Positions 42,163 to 53,433 of a stretch of 64,000 bases of DNA are shown piece after piece. The translations under genes and the position numbers were made by a program. The notes below the pieces were generated by a model. It did not search any database. It saw only the letters and a list, made by a program, of their open reading frames with translations, and had not been told where the DNA came from. Numbering within the stretch: the first letter of the stretch is position 1; the number at the start of each line of letters is the position of its first letter. Source of the stretch: Saussurea involucrata (Eukaryota > Streptophyta > Magnoliopsida > Asterales > Asteraceae); assembly GCA_033807775.1 (NCBI GenBank), contig CM066327.1, forward strand, positions 77,320,795 through 77,384,794. The letters are read 5' to 3'.

Positions 42163-45100
42163 TTATTGATTGTCGAGGGTCTGAAGTCGATAGGCTCCTT
42201 TACCAACGACTTCGGAGACGCGGTAAGGTCCTTCCCACTTAGTAGAAAGTTTACTTGCGTTGAGCTCCTGGGTGTTTGGGAATACTCGACGGAGGACGTA
42301 ATCGCCTTCTTGAAAGACTTTAATTTTGACGTGTTTATTGAAATGTCGCTCGACTGCCTGCTTCTGCGACGCCATCCTGATCAAGGCGAATTCTCTGAGC
42401 TCTTCTAGGGCGTCGAGGTCATGACTTAAATCTACCAAGTTGTGGTCGATGGAATTGTGCCTCGAAGTCGGGAGATGAACTTCGATTGGTAGGACAACTT
42501 CACAACCGTAGACGAGAGAGAAGGGGGTTTGTCATGTGGACGTGCGGGGTGTCGTGCGATTTGCCCATAGGACAGAAGGGAGCTCTTCAACCCATCTTCC
42601 TTTTGCAGCTTTTAATCGTTTCTTGATCGAGGCTACAATAGTCTTATTACTCGACTCGGCAAGTCCATTGGCTTGGGGATATCTGGGAGTCGAGGTCATC
42701 AGTTTGATGTTCCTATCTTCACAGAACTGTTGGGTCCTGTCGCTTATGAATTGGTATCCATTGTCGCAGACAATTTCAGATGGAATCCCAAACCTGCATA
42801 TGATGTTAGTCTGGATAAAAGAAATAACTTCTTTATCCCTGATTTGGGAGAAAGCAGTCGCTTCGACCCACTTGGAAAAATAATCAGTAAGTACGAGGAG
42901 GAGGAATACCTTTTGTCCTGGAGCAGGTGGCAGCTTGCCGACGATATCCATTCCCCATCTCATGAAGGGCCATGTGATAAGTGTCGAGTGCAAAGGTTCC
43001 GAAGGTTTGTGAGACATACCTGAGTGTCGCTGACAGGGGTCACAATTCTGGACATACTTGATGGCGTCTTGTCGCAGTGTTGGCCAAAAATATCCTCGTC
43101 GGGATATACGATTAGCTAAACTACGACCTCCTGAATGATTACCACATTCGTCGTCGTGCATCTCTTGGAGGATTTTCTGGGCTTGATTTTTGCTGATGGC
43201 GCACCTTAAATTTAAGCCCGTCGATGATCGCCGATAAAGTTTATTTTCGATCATGACATACTTAGATGCTTTGAATCTGAGTTTTCGAGCCTCCATTTTG
43301 TCTTCGGGGAGTTGGTCGTGCAGGAGGAAATTTTGAATGTCGCGTGACCAATCATCTTCTTCGTCTTCGATCTGGATGACGTCTGTGCTTTCAATGGACG
43401 GCGTTGCCAGGTGAATCATAGGAATAACATCAAATATTGGTTCAACTAAAGCGGACCCAAGGTTTGCCAATGCGTCGGCCTGAGTGTTCTGGTCTCGCGG
43501 AATCTGTTCAATAGAAAAACATTTAAATTTTTTGGAAATTTCTTTTGCCACGCTTAGATATGCTGTCATTTTTGAATTCTTGGCCGCGAATTCTCCATTG
43601 ATTTGATTTACCACCAGCAGAGAGTCGCTCTTGACATGCAGCGCGGTTGCCCCCGAGTCGTGGGCCATATTCATTCCCACGATCAGGGCTTCATATTCGG
43701 CTTCGTTGTTGGTAGTCTTGAAGTCGCATCGGACCGAGTATACCATCTTCCCCCCCTGTGGCGACTTTAAGATGACGCCCAGTCCAAAGCCTCTAATGTT
43801 AGATGATCAATCGACATGTAGAATCTAAGGCACGTCGTCGCGAGTCGCCACAGTGGACACTTCGAGCTCTGCTTCTTTCTCCAACTCAGGGCTGAAATCG
43901 GCGATAAAGTCTGCCAAGGCTTGCGATTTGATCGCGGTCCTGGGCTTGAAATTGATGTCGTAACTGCTGAGATATATGCTACACTTTGCTAAGCGACCTG
44001 TCAACTCAGGTTTCCTCAAAACAGACTTAAGAGGAAAGTTAGTTACGACAATAATAGGATGCGATTCAAAGTAGTGTCGTAATTTTTTAGCAGCTGTGAC
44101 TAGCGACAAAAGCAGTTTTTCCATGGAAGAATACCTGGTTTCTGCATCCAAGAGAGATTTACTTACGTAGTAGATTGGCAATTGTTGCTTTTTGTCTTCT
44201 CGTGTTAGTACGGCGCTTACCGCATTTGGACTGACAGCTAAATACAACTGTAAGACCTCATGATCGTGAGGTTTCGACAGCAGAGGAGGCGACGCCATAT
44301 ATTCCTTGAGTTTTTGAAATGCTTGCTCATGATTATTGGTCCAGTCGAAACCTTTATTTTTCCTGAGGACATTATAAAATAGATGACATTTATCTGAAGA
44401 TCGGGAGATAAACCTGTTTAGAGCTGCTACTCGACCGGTGAGTTTCTGGACTTCTTTGAAATTTCGAGGAGATTTGATCTCAATGATGGCCTTGATTTGG
44501 TCGGGGTTAGCCTCAATGCCTCGACGAGTGACCATATAACCCAGGAATTTCCCGGCACTAACGCCAAAGGAACATTTCGTCGGATTGAGCTTCATGTTAT
44601 ACTTCCGGAGGATGTCGAACGATTGCCTGAGGTGATCAATGTGATCAATCGCTTGCTTCGACTTCACTAACATGTCGTCGATATATACCTCTATCGTGTC
44701 TCCAAGATGGTCTTTGAACATCTTGTTTACTAGCCGTTGGTAGGTAGAACCTGCATTTTTTAGTCCGAAAGGCATAACTTTGTAACAATAAATACCTCGA
44801 TCCGTCATGAAAGCGGTTTTTTCTTGGTCGTCAACGTGCATTAAAATTTGGTTGTATCAAGAATAGGCGTCCATGAACATTAATAACTCATGCCCCGCGG
44901 TTGCATCGACCATGGCGTCAATATGAGGTAACGGGAATGGATCCTTTGGACAGGCTTTATTGAGATCGGTGAAGTCGATACAGACCCTCCATTTTCCATT
45001 CTTCTTGGCTACGACCACGACGTTAGCGAGCCAATCAGGATATTTTACCTCCCGAATCTTTCCCGTCTTAAGGAGGTTGTCGACCTCATCATTTATTACT

Positions 45101-45438
45101 TTATTTCTTTCAGGAGCGAACTTGCGACGTTTTTGCTTGATAGGTTTGAACGATGGATCGACGTTAAGCTTATGAGCAATGACATTGGGGTCAATACCGA
45201 CCATATCTTCATGTGACCAGGCGAAGCAATCAGCATGTTCCTGCAAAAAGGATATGAGTTTTTCTTTAATGTGGGGATCAAGGGATGAACCCACAAGAAT
45301 CTTTTGATTAGGTTTGCTTTGATCTAGAACGATTTCCTCCAAATGATACTCATCAACAGCTGCTGGGGAGTTTTGTGCATTTTCTAAGCTTGCGTGTACT
45401 GGTATAACGGCTTGTTCTGGATTCCCGTTATCCGCCAT
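42163..45438 (-). pseudogene. Pol of Tat-like B: RT, RNase H, integrase, starting with a gag-like peptide
   Basis: One minus-strand frame of about 1090 codons from ATG 45438 (MADNGNPEQAVIPVHASLEN). The first residues resemble the Gag start of elements A and C (MAAPGNPEQVIAQM). RT: RVCIDFTDLNKACPKDPFPLP, MPFGLKNAGSTYQRLVNKMF, catalytic YIDDMLVKSK and FLGYMVTRRGIEANPDQI. RNase H: GLGVILKSPQGGKMVY, TNNEAEYEALIVGM, KSDSLLVVNQI and DALANLGSAL. Integrase: H-H-C-C (ECGNHSGG, CDPCQRHSG), WGMDIVGKLPP, IVCDNGYQFIS and GLAESSNKTI, then the C-terminal KWEGPYRVSEV. Stops are TGA at 44857, TAG at 43825, TGA at about 43813 and TGA at 42532. Three of these fall at conserved Gly. Otherwise all catalytic residues are visible. 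Confidence 0.9.
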
Positions 45439-45539
45439 TTTCATGCGACAGAAAACAGAAGAAACTCCAAGAAACTATTAGTAAACTGCACGTTCGTCGA
45501 GGATTTTCTCTAGATGTAGTCCCACGGATGGCGCCAAAC

Positions 45540-46459
45540 TGTTAATGCCAAAAATCGCACCAAAGGGACAACTTAAGGTCGATGTGGACTTAAACAACTA
45601 AAGAAAGAATCTTTCGACGAGACGTGCGACGAGAATAAAAATAAAGAAACAAGGGATTTGATGACGCAGGAAAAACCTCAAACGAGGAAAAAACCTGTGG
45701 ACGACAGTGGGTGTCGTCGCTATACTATGATCGCCAATCAAGTGCGATGTCCTTGGATACTGGTGTCGATCGTACAGTGATTACAATACAAATGAAGAAA
45801 ATGCTTCGAAATGTAAAATACAAGTGTTTGGAATTTAAAACTAGTGTTTGTCGTGTGAATACAAAGTGTGAATTGCTGGTCGAGAGCTGTTGTCGTGCGT
45901 CGAGAGCGATACTTAGAATAATGGTTCTTCACTTTAGGTGTTCTTGAATATTGCTTCGGTTGTTAATCGTCGGATATTCGATGTGTATCGGATGTTAACT
46001 GATGATCCTTGATGTGAAGACTTAGCTTGGAATTTATAGTCTTCACGTCATTAATTAGCTCCATTAATGCTTTGATCAACGGCTACAACGGCTGGAAACG
46101 GTTGCCGGAGTGATTATCCATGATGATCTTCGTCCGTTACGGCTATCGATCGTCAATGGTTGCGTCGGTTATATCCGTTGCTCCTTAATGACTTTGATTC
46201 CTGCATTAAACACTTAACAAACGTAACAGTCATGGTTAACGTTAGTTCGGTCGAGGTCGCATGGTTCTATGCGACGGTCGTGCGGGACGGGCGATGCTAT
46301 GGTCGAGCGTCATGAGGGATGTACGACTTACCTTTTACGGGAGACGACGGATGTTTCCTGGGTTCTTGTTGAGACCTTATCTTAATACAAGATATAGCTT
46401 AGGACATGCGTCTTACCTGTTTTGGTCGTGGTCGAGCGACGTGATTTTTTGCCCAAACA
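45540..46459 (-). repeat. 5' LTR of Tat-like B
   Basis: 920 bp. On the minus strand it begins TGTTTGGGC and ends GGCATTAACA. PBS TTTGGCGCCATCCGTGGGAC adjoins at 45539-45519. Confidence 0.9.
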
Positions 46460-46776
46460 CCAGTCAATTCTTTAAAAGATTAACGGTGTGTAACGTACTA
46501 CTACAATCATTAAGCATCATAATAACAAATTCAAGCATGCTCACGTATGAATATATTCACCATAACACGGGCCCTATGAAATTTTGAATATATCAGACAT
46601 AAGAATTATTTTCATCATCACCACAAATTTTAACAATCGTAATTCCGTTGATCCTATACTCTCCCCAACTATGGTTTCTACCCATTGTCACGGAATTTCA
46701 TAAGGGCAATTCAGTTTAAGTCTAGGTATGCTAAGGTCAACACCTAGTTCATTTAAACCAATGCTCTGATACCATT
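46460..46776 (-). other. Leader of the Tekay-like element with its original PBS
   Basis: Non-coding. The minus strand carries TGGTATCAGAGC at 46774-46763, the initiator-Met site expected right after the 5' LTR. Here it is separated from the LTR by the TRIM-like unit. Confidence 0.75.
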
Positions 46777-46991
46777 TGTAACAACCCAGGTCAACCGTAC
46801 CAGATATGTCCGCTATGGACACACACCTGGACTCACGGTTTTAAAACGCGTCTGATAGAGGAGGTATCAAGTCCCTTATATGGCAACATTTGTTCCCCTC
46901 CCCAACCAATGTGGGATCTTACAATCCACCCCCTTGGGAGCCCAGCGTCCTCACTGGCACACCTGTCCGGTTGTTGGCTCTGATACCAACT
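46777..46991 (-). mobile_element. TRIM-like unit between Tekay 5' LTR and leader
   Basis: A 147-bp LTR-like segment (46777-46923, on the minus strand TGTAAGATCC...GGTTGTTACA) plus about 52 bp of internal sequence and a PBS TGGTATCAGAGCC (46988-46976) abut the Tekay 5' LTR. The family is the same as at 62974-63136. Only one LTR of the TRIM is present; the Tekay LTR takes the place of the other. Confidence 0.65.
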
Positions 46992-48614
46992 TGTAACAAC
47001 CTAAAAATAGGGGTAAACAAAAACTTTCATAATACGAAAGAGCAGTATAATATAAATGAGCTATCCCAAAAGGGGGAATATCAAGTACATTGGTAAAGTT
47101 ACAATTGTGCACACAAGATAGATTATAACAACCAACTAATCTAGTTCCTAAATAGAGGTAATATTACAAAAGGGGTTGTCACATCTATTCGTATAAATCT
47201 TCTATGGTTTGCGACCAAAAGTATCCCCACGGCTCACTCGCTCCGTCTACTCTTTCTTGGAAAGGGCTCCACTCGAACATGAGATCCAAGTCAACATTCA
47301 AACAAGTGTCAAGACAAGGCTTGGTGAGTAATTTCAATTAAACACATAATAGTAATAGTATATTTGAATAAGATTCACCATAGAGTTTTCCACAATTATT
47401 TTTGAAGTCAATGGGGGAGACCCATAACACCAAGAAGTTCCACCCAAAGAGTCGAGATACCTTAGTTCCATCCGCATGAAGCGACACCAAAGGCCCGGCA
47501 CACCGAGGATACAACAAAGGCATTGCCCCATTGTGGTGAGGGTCTAGGCACATACCCGAAAGGTGGTGCCCAATACTATGTCCTCCTAGTGAACACTTAA
47601 CTTGATTCATTCAAAGCCCAAATAGCCATAAATAATGTCTATATGCCCAAATCAATGCAAGAGCTCCCAATTCGTGGTGCATAATTCACCATCTAATAAC
47701 ACAAGTATCATATATATATGGATATGCATAAATCATGTATGGTCATATATACTCAATGAGCCATATGGCTAAATAGCTTAATCATTAGGACATGCTTGGT
47801 ACCAATAAAGTAACTTGTAGCTTTTGAGCATGAAACCCCAACTTACCAAGACCATACATGATGGCATCAGCACATAGAGTCTAACAGTACTTCCATAACC
47901 CAAGAACACTCTCATTAAGCCAACTACTCACACTCCCCTAAAGTAAGGTGGGTTAGAACACTCACTATCTAGGTTTTTAGACCAAAACCTAGAAAATGGA
48001 TGAAACCCTGGCTTTGGAGGAAATGCAAGTGAGACTTGGAGTTGTAGGTGACAAATCTCTTGGAGGAATCTTTAATAAATGCACTCAATAGATCCAAGAT
48101 GAACAATAAATGTAGCTCTAATCTTGTGGGGGATTGAATGAAGAGAGAGAGAGATAGAGATAGAGAGTGGATTGAGGGTGAAAATCGCACCTTAAAGGAG
48201 AGAAAACGATTTGGGAGTATTTTGGTAAAGTGAGTGAGAGAAATATGGAAAAAGTAGAGAAAAGAGTAAAATTCGTCAGACCGATCGCGGACGTCCTCCA
48301 AGTGCCCATGCGGACGTCCGGCCCTCCTTTGGCTAGAATTCTTCCCAAAACTCATGTTGCTTCCGCGGATGACCCGCGGACGTCCACTAAGCCACGGACG
48401 TCCGGCCTTAGGCCATGCGGACGTCCGAAATACCCAATTTTCCATATTTCCTAAATTACAGTTTTGGACCACACTAACACCAAATATCCGTTTAAGAAAG
48501 CAGGTAGCAAGTATTTTCACATAGGTTTGATATCTAATTTAAACAAAGGTTTAAAAGGGTCAAAACGATGTTAGCATTTAGATTACCTACCGAATAAAAA
48601 TCCGGGGTGTTACA
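46992..48614 (-). repeat. 5' LTR of the Tekay-like element
   Basis: 1623 bp partner of 12171-13852. It has the GGACGTCC cluster (about 48286-48430), more intact than in the other LTR. Confidence 0.9.
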
Positions 48615-49340
48615 GTAAGTTCAAATGAGGAGTTTTCGAAGTTTGAATTCGATAAACCTCTTACAAGCCATACAGATTTTCTTTCAAAAATAGTTGATCG
48701 ACCGGTCAAATTTCAAAAGGGCGAATGTTCTACATCTGCACCTAAAACCATGTCTGTAAACGATGTTTCTAAAAACAACTCTAAATCCACAAAGCGTTCA
48801 CAGAAAAGGCAACAAACCGGTCGACCCCAAAATAGACATCCTTACTACTCAAGTTCTACTGATCATAATTTTAATGATATTTCAGATAATAATGGTCGGA
48901 GAAAAAGGTTCAAACAAGTTTGGGTAGTGAAAAAGTCAAATTAAAGCACATCACCTACAAATTCATTTAATTCAGTTTCGCATGCTAGGACATACAATCA
49001 TAATCATGATGATTTTAATTCTCGTACTTTTGTTGAACAAAATGTGATGTTTCCTTTAAGAGTTTACTCAATTCAACAGTTGCTTCAACTTTCTCATGAT
49101 TGTATTTGTTGTTCTACACGTGGTTTGAATGATTTTGTTGATCGAAAATATGAATCTCATTGGTATGGTACTTATAGTATCCCCAGTCCTCACTATTATA
49201 GGGCATCTAACCATTAAGGATCCATCAAATGATGGATACCAAAATCCCTCTAATCTGTTTTGCAAGAATGTCATGTGCATTTTAATTCATATTATTCACA
49301 TCACATGACGAACATTCAAAGGTTATGCCACATTTGAGGG
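48615..49340 (+). pseudogene. Gag-like region of TR-GAG 2, 3' part
   Basis: Continues the frame broken at 12170. A Ser/Lys-rich segment with SVNDVSKNNSK and KQVWVVKKSN (about 48915-48943) parallels the KWVPKKN end of the copia gag. A stop at 48942 follows. Near 49258 a TCTGTTTTGCAAG motif corresponds to the splice-acceptor-like site before copia protease, then a HHMTN-like residue string near 49302 recalls the SRHMTG protease motif. No protease core, integrase or RT follows, as in TR-GAG 1. Confidence 0.6.
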
Positions 49341-49733
49341 GGAGTATCAGGTATTTGTCACATATATGCATTTTTGTTAATTCAAAGACCGTGGTAATTT
49401 ATTCTGAAAAAGTTACTCGTGTTTGTTTTTCTTCGCTTCTAACTTCCAGAATTGCCACGTGTTATGTTTCCTTGATTTAGTTATTTCCATGTCTCATACA
49501 TTTGTTGATTTTTCGATGGAAATACACTCGTTTGAATTCCAATTTGTTTTCAACGCTCATCATTTATTGTTAATGATTCAATTCTAATCTGATATAATAA
49601 TTGTCACTTGTTCTTCACAATTAAAATTTCTATTCTTTGTTTAATATTTGGCCATAATGTGCTCAATGAGTCATTCTGTTTAGCGCTTGATCTTGTTTCT
49701 TGAAATTCTCTATTTCAAATAATTTTTCATGCC

Positions 49734-49798
49734 TTCTGATCATCTTAGATCAGGACTCGTTCTTAAATGTTTTGACTTCTAAACATTTCAGTTTAGAA
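49734..49798 (+). repeat. Two 8-6-8 hairpins of the TR-GAG hairpin family
   Basis: 49734-49755 has arms TTCTGATC/GATCAGGA with loop ATCTTA. 49777-49798 has TTCTAAAC/GTTTAGAA with loop ATTTCA. The start-to-start distance is 43 bp. Geometry and flanks (GACTTCT before, ACTCGT after) match the array at 5972-6172. Confidence 0.85.
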
Positions 49799-49856
49799 CT
49801 CGTACTTCAATGTTTACTAAACTGTTCTATTCGATGCATATTCTAATCACTGTGTC

Positions 49857-50655
49857 TGTTAATGCCAAAAATCGTCCAAAAGGATAACTTAAGGTTGATT
49901 GTGGAATTTAACAACTAAAGAAAAGAATCTTTCGACAAAGCGTACGATGAACGTGAAAACGTAAACGAGACAGAGATTTGATGACGCGGGAAAAACCTCA
50001 ACGAGGAAAAAACTCGCGGACGACTGTGGAAGTCGTCGCTGCACTATGGTCGCCAAACAGTGGCGATATCCTTGTGTTTCAGGGGTCTATCGTACAGAGA
50101 TTACAATACAAATGAAAGGAAATATTTTAAATGTAAATTAACAAGTGTTTTGAATGTAAAAACAGTGTGCGTCGTGTGGAGAATTTGTATGTCGTGTACG
50201 AGTGTCGTGCGTCGAGAGCGATTCCTTGAGAGAAAGTTCTTTGTTTCTTGTGTTCTTGAGTATGCAATGTGTAGTTCGAAGTTCTGTGTCTCTTCAGGAT
50301 GTCTTTGCCTTTGTATTTATAGTCTTCGAATGCATTTAATGACTTCATGAATTCTTTGAGTAACAGTCGCAACGGTCTCCGTAATTTAATGCTCGTAATT
50401 GCTTCGTCGGTTTCATCCATTGGCCATAAATGTCGTTTGACCTGTATTAAATGAAGAAAACATAACTGAAGAACCATACGTTAGTTGGTCGAAGTCGTGT
50501 GCTTCTATACGACGATCGAGGTCGAGAGGTACGTTCGACTTCGGCTTTGGTCAGAGGATAAAAATGCTTATGTTTTGACTTTGACATGAGAAAAGTGCAA
50601 TAAATGTTCTTAGTGCCTTGGTCGTAGTCGAGACTGGAGATTTTTTGCCCAAACA
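49857..50655 (-). repeat. 3' LTR of Tat-like C
   Basis: 799 bp; followed at 50656 by GTTTGCCCCCAAA, the complement of the PPT. A minus-strand TATA box (CTATAAATAC) lies near 50321-50312. Confidence 0.9.
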
Positions 50656-50913
50656 GTTTGCCCCCAAATTTTGAAAAAGTGAAGTGGCAAATTCAAATTT
50701 CGAAAGTTTTTTAAATTTTGCTAATCGGACGTCTAGGGTCATGACACGTGTAAAAAACCTTTTTAGTTGCCTTAGAACTGGATCGGTTCAATTCTAACTG
50801 AATGGAAAGTCGAAAAGGGGATAAGGTCGTGACGTCATGCTGACGTGCGATCGTGCGTAACAGCTGTATCTGCCAGGTGTCGACAACTTGTCGAGCATTC
50901 GAAGAGACAGGGG

Positions 50914-50965
50914 CACGTGTCGATCATCGGGGGTTTCGACCTGACATGACCTTTTGCATAAATAG
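50914..50965 (+). promoter_or_regulatory. Candidate promoter of the antisense gene in Tat-like C
   Basis: CACGTG at 50914-50919, GATCATC at 50922-50928, TTCGACCTGAC, then CATAAATAG at 50957-50965, 182 bp before the exon 1 ATG. The order is conserved in elements A and B. It lies about 260-310 bp inside the LTR border, so the module is internal and not LTR sequence. Confidence 0.6.
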
Positions 50966-51138
50966 ATGCCTTCGACGGATCTTTTCCTTTTACGATTTCG
51001 GAGAGATTTTAAGAGAGTTTTCCTTGATTTGCTTGTTGTTTCTTCGCCGAATCTTTTCCAAACTTGTGAGAGATCTTCGACTTGTTGGAGATTCGAGGTT
51101 TAGAGCGCCTACGTAAGGTACGACTTCCCAACCTTTGT

Positions 51139-53433
51139 ATGCGTCGTAAGTCAATTGCTAGGAAACCTAGGAAGAACTGGGATATCTGGGGCTTCTCAGA
51201 GTGTCAAATCTGGTTAACCGGTTTATCAATGTCGTCGGAGCCTAGGAGCGCTATTCAAGATCAAGATAATCTTGATAGTTTTAGGAGTCTAGCCAGAATC
51301 CCTGCGGAGATCGTAGTGAGTAAAGCCGGTCAGATTCGGCCGGAGATGTGCCATGAGGGGTACGTTGTAATATATGAGTATCCTTTTAAGATAGGATTCC
51401 ATTGGCCATATTCGCCTTTAGCTAAGGCGTTTATGTGTGAATTCGACCTGTCGCCAGGGCAACTGATGCCCCAGTTCTGGCGTATGATTCTGGTTATCGA
51501 GCGACTTACTTCGCATTGGGAGTCGCCGATGGATGTAAAAGATATCTTGGTCGCTTATCAGGTCAAGATGGACCAGTACCGTCGTTATAGTTTATTTTCC
51601 AAGCATAGGGGCGACCGTACTCTGGTCCTAAGAACTACGGTCAATGACCGCAAATGAAAGACTAGGTACGTTTTCGTACGATTAGCGACGCTGGACCCTG
51701 ACAGTGATTGGATTAGGTTTGGATGGAATATGTCGGGTGAGATTTTGTAACTTACTTGTCATACGTCCCTGGTGTTTATTTTTTGACTAATCTTCTTTCT
51801 CTGTGTTTTCAGATATTAATTTTGACGCTGTAGAGCCTAACAACGACTCCGGGGATAAAATCGAAAAGTTTCTGGAGATTAATCCCGACGATCGATCGTT
51901 CGTCACACATTTTTTGGTCGACGAGGATGATGACACAATTTTCCTGAGCGACAGGCTACAGAGAAATCGGAAGGAGGAAGAGAAAGAAGAAGAGAAGGAA
52001 GAGGAGACTGAGGAAAGAGAGCAGGAGGAAGAGTCAAAAGTGGTCGAGATGACTGGTATGCATACTTTGCTCCACGCTTCTTCCCTTGTTTCAGTCGACT
52101 AATTTTCCTCTTTTTCTTTGTTTCACAGGAGAATCCCATTAAGGATCTCCACAGGAATCTCAGCAGAAGTCCCAACAGGAAACCCAGCAGCTGCAGCCGA
52201 AAAAGTCGTCTGTGATGGCTAAGAGGGCGGCTCAGGCCGAACTGGCTCGACTGGCGAAGGAGAGGAGCATGGAGACCTTGACAGCTGGGTCAGGGGTCCT
52301 CAAGAGAAAAGAGGCTCCGACAACTGGGTCGGGAGTCCTCAAGAGGACGAGGACGTCCGTCCGGAGGGAACCGTCTTCGAAGACGGATGGCCCAACGAGA
52401 GTCGTTTTGCCGGAGAAGGCGAAGGTGTCGACCGCACCTGTCGAGAAGACTCCCGACATGATCGACGTGACGCCCGTCGATCCTGCGCATCCGGCGAAAT
52501 CGACGGGATCTCCAGCTGCCGCATCTGATCCTGCGTCAGCCGACAAGGGCAAAGGCACGCAGACGGGCTTTGGAGAGGAAACGACGGTGAACTTTATGTT
52601 GCCGGCGGATTTCATGGTGGACAATGTCCTAGATGGGACGAGTTTGTTCCCCCACTTGGATAAATTTCAGCTCCCCTCTTTCAGGGAGCGTTTCAACGGG
52701 TGTTCTATCGAGAGCTCGGGGGCTTATGTCGCCGGAATGGCGTTTATGGTAAGTCTTTCTTTCAAGACTTTGTTTCTAGTTATTGTTGTCAATGTCGTTG
52801 TCGTATGTTTTTACTAACGAGCTTTCATATATATTTCAGATGTTTCAGTCTTCATTAGTCCTGCAGGCCGAGACGTTGAAGCTTGAGGGTCTAGTGTCTT
52901 CTGCCGCCAGGAGAGAGGATGCGGCGTTGGTGAGGGAGAAGTCCGCTTTGGCTCGCGTCGAAGAAATGTCGGTAAAACTCGACGATGCCTTGGACCAACT
53001 AGAAGATGTCAGTCATGCAAGGGACGAAGTGAATTCTCGTCTGAAGGAGTCTTTCTCTGTAGTCGCAAATCAGAGAGAGGAGCTGGACAGGATGCGAGCG
53101 TCCTTGGTCACGAAGGAGAAAGAGGTCAAGGAGTCCAAGGCCAAGGTGGTGGGCCTAGAGAAGGAGGTGAGGGAGCTCAAAGATGAGGCTGCATCTACCT
53201 TTGTCCTGGCTCGTCTAACAGCTCGGGCTGTAATTATGCGGCAACATTTGTCGGGGAAGAATCCCCTTGCGTCTGCGGCTGAAGAGTTAGCCTTTTTCAG
53301 GTCTAGGGTCGGGACCGACAGGGAACTCGACTCCGACGATGAGAAGGAGGCTGAAGAAGAGAAGGTTGCGGACGAGGGCATCCAAGGTGAAGCTTCGGGC
53401 AAGGACGCGAGTGTCGACCCTCCTTTGCCTTAG
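51139..53433 (+). pseudogene. Antisense four-exon gene of Tat-like C (two nonsense codons)
   Basis: Exons 51139-51736 (598 nt), 51813-52055 (243), 52129-52748 (620) and 52840-53433 (594). Total 2055 nt, exactly 685 codons. Introns are 76, 73 and 91 nt, GT-AG, in phases 1, 1 and 0, the same as in element A; exon 1 is the same length. Exon 1: MRRKSIARKPRKNWDIWG, then GYVVIYEYPFKIGFHWPY, FDLSPGQLMPQFWR. Exon 2 is acidic (Glu-rich). Exon 3 has GSGVLKRKEAP and GSGVLKRTRTS repeats, ADKGKGTQTGFGEETTVNF. Exon 4 is a coiled coil ending SVDPPLP. Stops: TGA at about 51655 (Trp in A) and TAA at about 52139. The product and role are unknown. Confidence 0.75.

Larger units (their letters stand above)
38976..46459 (-). 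mobile_element. Tat-like element B (pol only), with a third, truncated LTR
   Basis: The CCAGT duplication at 38971-38975 and 46460-46464 bounds the whole insertion. Order on the minus strand: LTR 46459-45540, internal 45539-40541, LTR 40540-39621, a second partial internal 39620-39012, then 36 bp of a third LTR (39011-38976). The LTR and second-internal junction shares TAA. The LTRs are 920 bp and close to those of element A. The coding part starts directly with the pol N-terminus; gag and protease are absent. Confidence 0.9.
12171..48614 (-). mobile_element. Tekay/Del-like Ty3-gypsy element, nested host of four further insertions
   Basis: LTRs at 12171-13852 and 46992-48614 begin TGTAACA and end TGTTACA, and the 5-bp duplication GTAAG lies at 12166-12170 and 48615-48619. 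Read on the minus strand the order is 5' LTR, PBS, leader, gag, CCHC, protease, RT, RNase H, integrase with a chromodomain-like tail, PPT, 3' LTR. It is split by Tat-like B (38976-46459), SIRE-like copia (24218-37113) and Tat-like A (14608-22307), and a TRIM-like unit lies at 46777-46991. The frame carries several stops and the integrase zinc finger is deleted, so it is not autonomous now. Confidence 0.9.

Noticed and set aside
42532..44859. UGA recoding to explain TGA codons in Tat-like pol
   Set aside because: Nothing in the sequence suggests a changed code; ordinary decay in inactive copies suffices.
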